DNA of 45,450 nt. Origin: an uncultured Lachnospiraceae bacterium. GTDB lineage: Bacteria > Bacillota > Clostridia > Lachnospirales > Lachnospiraceae. The DNA lies in assembly GCA_902793845.1 (NCBI GenBank), contig CADBFE010000027.1:10496-55945 (forward strand). The letters are read 5' to 3'. The notes under the pieces were generated by a model. It ran no database searches and was not told the origin of the DNA. It saw only the letters and a list, made by a program, of their open reading frames with translations. Shown here in pieces: positions 43,977-45,450 of the stretch. A program made the translations under genes and the position numbers. The stretch's first letter is position 1; the number at the start of each line of letters is the position of its first letter.

Positions 43977-44776
43977 TACTGCTCACCACCTTCCGCTGCC
44001 TCGCCTGCCGGTCTCTCGGAGGGAGCAAGGAATGATTTAAGTTTCTCTTCAATGACACGGGGGTTTTCTCCTGCCTGTATGGAGAGGAGTCCCTCGATCA
44101 TGATAGTCTTTACTGTCTGCTCCTGGCCGTCATAGAAAGCAAGCTTTGAAGACGTAGGAGTACATATCCAGTTTGAAAGCATGGAACCGTACATAGTCGT
44201 CAGGAGGGCTACCGCCATGGCAGGTCCGATAGACGATGCATCTTCCATGTTGTTAAGCATGTTAACCAGTCCGATAAGGGTACCGATCATACCCCATGCA
44301 GGTCCCATGGAACCAAGGTCCTGCCAGAACTTTATCTTTTCTTTATGACGGGCTCCGATACAGTCAAGCTCTGTCTCCATGATGGCATGGACAAGCTCGG
44401 GATCGGTACCGTCTACGATAAGCATGATACCCTTTTTAAGGAAATCGTCATTTATATCAGAGGCTGCCTCTTCAAGGGAAAGCAGACCTTCTTTTCTCGC
44501 AACATTGGAAAGGTCGATGATCTTCTGGATAATCTCCGCAGGATTTAACTGGGCTGCTTTAAAGATCATGGTGAAACTCTTAAGACCGCCTGTGAAGGTT
44601 TTAAAAGAATTCATGACGAGAGTAGCAGAAAAAGCGCCACCGAATGTGATGAGCGCCGAAGGAACATCCAGGAAGCTTGAAATAACCGAGAAATCAAAGC
44701 CTCCGTCTTTAAATGTAATACCGAAAATACAAAGGACAAATGCAATTAATAGTCCTAAAAGTGATGCTAAATCCAT
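43976..44776 (-). CDS. motA: MotA, stator channel protein
   Basis: A 266-residue MotA with four membrane segments. Signature parts are FLDVPSALITFGGAFSATLV, the cytoplasmic loop with RKEGLLSLEEAASDINDDFL and KKGIMLIVDGTDPELVHAIM, and the channel-lining LGSMGPAWGMIGTLIGLVNM with GPAMAVALLTTMYGSMLSNW. It forms the ion channel with MotB that drives the motor. AAGGA lies 10 bp before the ATG. A terminator 110 bp upstream ends the flgE transcript, so motA probably has its own promoter in 44777-44888, but I found only a weak TAAAAT box there. No flbD gene lies between flgE and motA. Confidence 0.96.
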   Translation of the reverse strand: MDLASLLGLLIAFVLCIFGITFKDGGFDFSVISSFLDVPSALITFGGAFSATLVMNSFKTFTGGLKSFTMIFKAAQLNPAEIIQKIIDLSNVARKEGLLSLEEAASDINDDFLKKGIMLIVDGTDPELVHAIMETELDCIGARHKEKIKFWQDLGSMGPAWGMIGTLIGLVNMLNNMEDASSIGPAMAVALLTTMYGSMLSNWICTPTSSKLAFYDGQEQTVKTIMIEGLLSIQAGENPRVIEEKLKSFLAPSERPAGEAAEGGEQ

Positions 44777-44889
44777 TTTCTCAAAATCCTTTAAGGAAAC
44801 AATATTCCGACAATAATTTTACAAGATTTAGTAATAAAAGTCCATAAAAAAATAATACATTGTGTAAACTACTTTATGTTAACTGAAAA

Positions 44890-44924
44890 TTCAGGTGCTC
44901 CCGCTTTTTACAGGAGCACCTGAA
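44890..44924 (-). terminator. Rho-independent terminator after flgE
   Basis: TTCAGGTGCTCC (minus strand, from 44924 down) and GGAGCACCTGAA make a perfect 12-bp stem around a TGTAAAAAGCG loop, followed by TTTTC. It lies about 25 bp past the flgE stop codon and splits the flagellar cluster between flgE and motA. Confidence 0.9.
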
Positions 44925-44949
44925 CAGTAATGCTTTATATCAGATTATC

Positions 44950-45450
44950 TTATCTCTTAAGGTTTACAAGCTCCTCAAGGAGTGTATCGGAAACCGTGAT
45001 GATACGTGAGTTGGCCTGGAAACCACGCTGTGTGGTAATCAGCTCGGTAAACTCTGATGAAAGGTCTACGTTGGACATTTCGAGTACACCGGTTGAAATA
45101 TATCCGCCGTCTGTGGTTACATCAACACCGATTCCGTCAAACTCGCCTGAGTTAAGTGTTGCTGCATAAAGGTTGTCGCCCTGCTTCTCAAGACCTGATG
45201 CATTGGAGAAGCTTGCTACGGCGATCTGGCCGAGGAGTTTTGTCTGACCGTTGTCATATGCTCCGTAGATCATACCGTTGTTCTGGATAGATACGCCTGT
45301 CATGTTACCAAGCGCACAACCTGTACCGTATCCCTGATCATCACCGCTTATTGCCGAGATTGTAGATGTCTTATTATTGTTGTAGTTGAGTGAATCTGTC
45401 ATGTCCACTGCTACTGTCTCGAAAGGATTGGCTCCTCCCTCTGTAGGTAC
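44950..45450 (-). CDS. flgE: FlgE, flagellar hook protein, C-terminal part (cut by window edge)
   Basis: The last 166 residues of a hook protein; the N-terminal part lies beyond 45450. Characteristic are GQTKLLGQIAVASFSNASGL, EKQGDNLYAATLNSGEF, and the C-terminal heptad region STGVLEMSNVDLSSEFTELI, ending TTQRGFQANSRIITVSDTLL and EELVNLKR. This is the conserved axial-protein C-terminus; the TGVLEMSNVDLSSEF form identifies FlgE rather than FlgG or FlgF. It forms the hook that couples motor and filament. Confidence 0.93.
   Translation of the reverse strand, partial: VPTEGGANPFETVAVDMTDSLNYNNNKTSTISAISGDDQGYGTGCALGNMTGVSIQNNGMIYGAYDNGQTKLLGQIAVASFSNASGLEKQGDNLYAATLNSGEFDGIGVDVTTDGGYISTGVLEMSNVDLSSEFTELITTQRGFQANSRIITVSDTLLEELVNLKR

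Noticed and set aside
1..45450. tRNA genes, CRISPR arrays, insertion sequences, prophage genes
   Set aside because: Looked for in gaps and by product; none found. Gaps are short and contain only the elements listed.

Overview
The window looks like chromosomal DNA of a motile, Gram-positive anaerobe of the Clostridia, most likely a flagellated member of the Lachnospiraceae (Roseburia/Butyrivibrio/Lachnospira type). The grounds are the CheC-CheD-FliY chemotaxis style, FliA/SigD, FlhF/FlhG, the dgt-dnaG-rpoD-trmK-nif3 order, a TGS-type nucleoside kinase, and a long single-chain PurL. Genus is an inference from gene content and order; no database search was possible. Every gene I can support lies on the minus strand, so transcription runs from high to low coordinates throughout.

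Region by region, left to right: 1-9372 is housekeeping. It holds a truncated DHH phosphoesterase, rarA, the RNase P RNA gene with its own promoter, a TGS/uridine-kinase protein, and a compact dgt-dnaG-rpoD-trmK-nif3 unit for dNTP control, primer synthesis, the primary sigma factor and tRNA modification. 9373-12290 is an AT-richer accessory islet: a small membrane protein, a lipoprotein, a HigBA-type toxin-antitoxin pair with a clear promoter and operator candidate, and a PEBP-fold lipoprotein. Two near-identical 26-bp direct repeats bracket it. 12270-14300 encodes a FIST sensor-domain protein and a soluble chemoreceptor signalling protein, plausibly one receptor split over two genes. 14570-18367 is purL, with its own promoter and a strong terminator.

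18426-31587 is a chemotaxis/regulatory unit read cheB-cheA-cheW-cheC-cheD-orf97-fliA-fapA-DUF6115-orf210-hybrid kinase-orf153-tetR. It starts at a SigA-like promoter upstream of cheB. Gaps inside it are below 70 bp, so it may be one transcript. Two neighbouring genes here, fapA and the DUF6115 gene, each carry a frameshift in the same direction, equivalent to loss of one base modulo three. 31863-45450 is the distal half of the large flagellar operon: flgE (3' end) | terminator | motA-motB-fliL-fliM-fliY-fliO-fliP-fliQ-fliR-flhB-flhA-flhF-flhG-pilZ. It ends before an 82-bp inverted repeat that separates it from cheB.

Together the right two thirds encode the stator, the switch, the whole membrane part of the type III export gate, flagellar number/placement GTPases, a c-di-GMP brake, the flagellar sigma factor and most of the adaptation machinery. 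cheY, cheR and the chemoreceptors with membrane domains are not here. No tRNA, CRISPR array, transposase or prophage gene was found. The items most worth a second look are the paired frameshifts, the repeat-bracketed islet, the split FIST/MCP receptor, the attenuator-like hairpin in front of dgt-dnaG-rpoD, and the large inverted repeat between pilZ and cheB.
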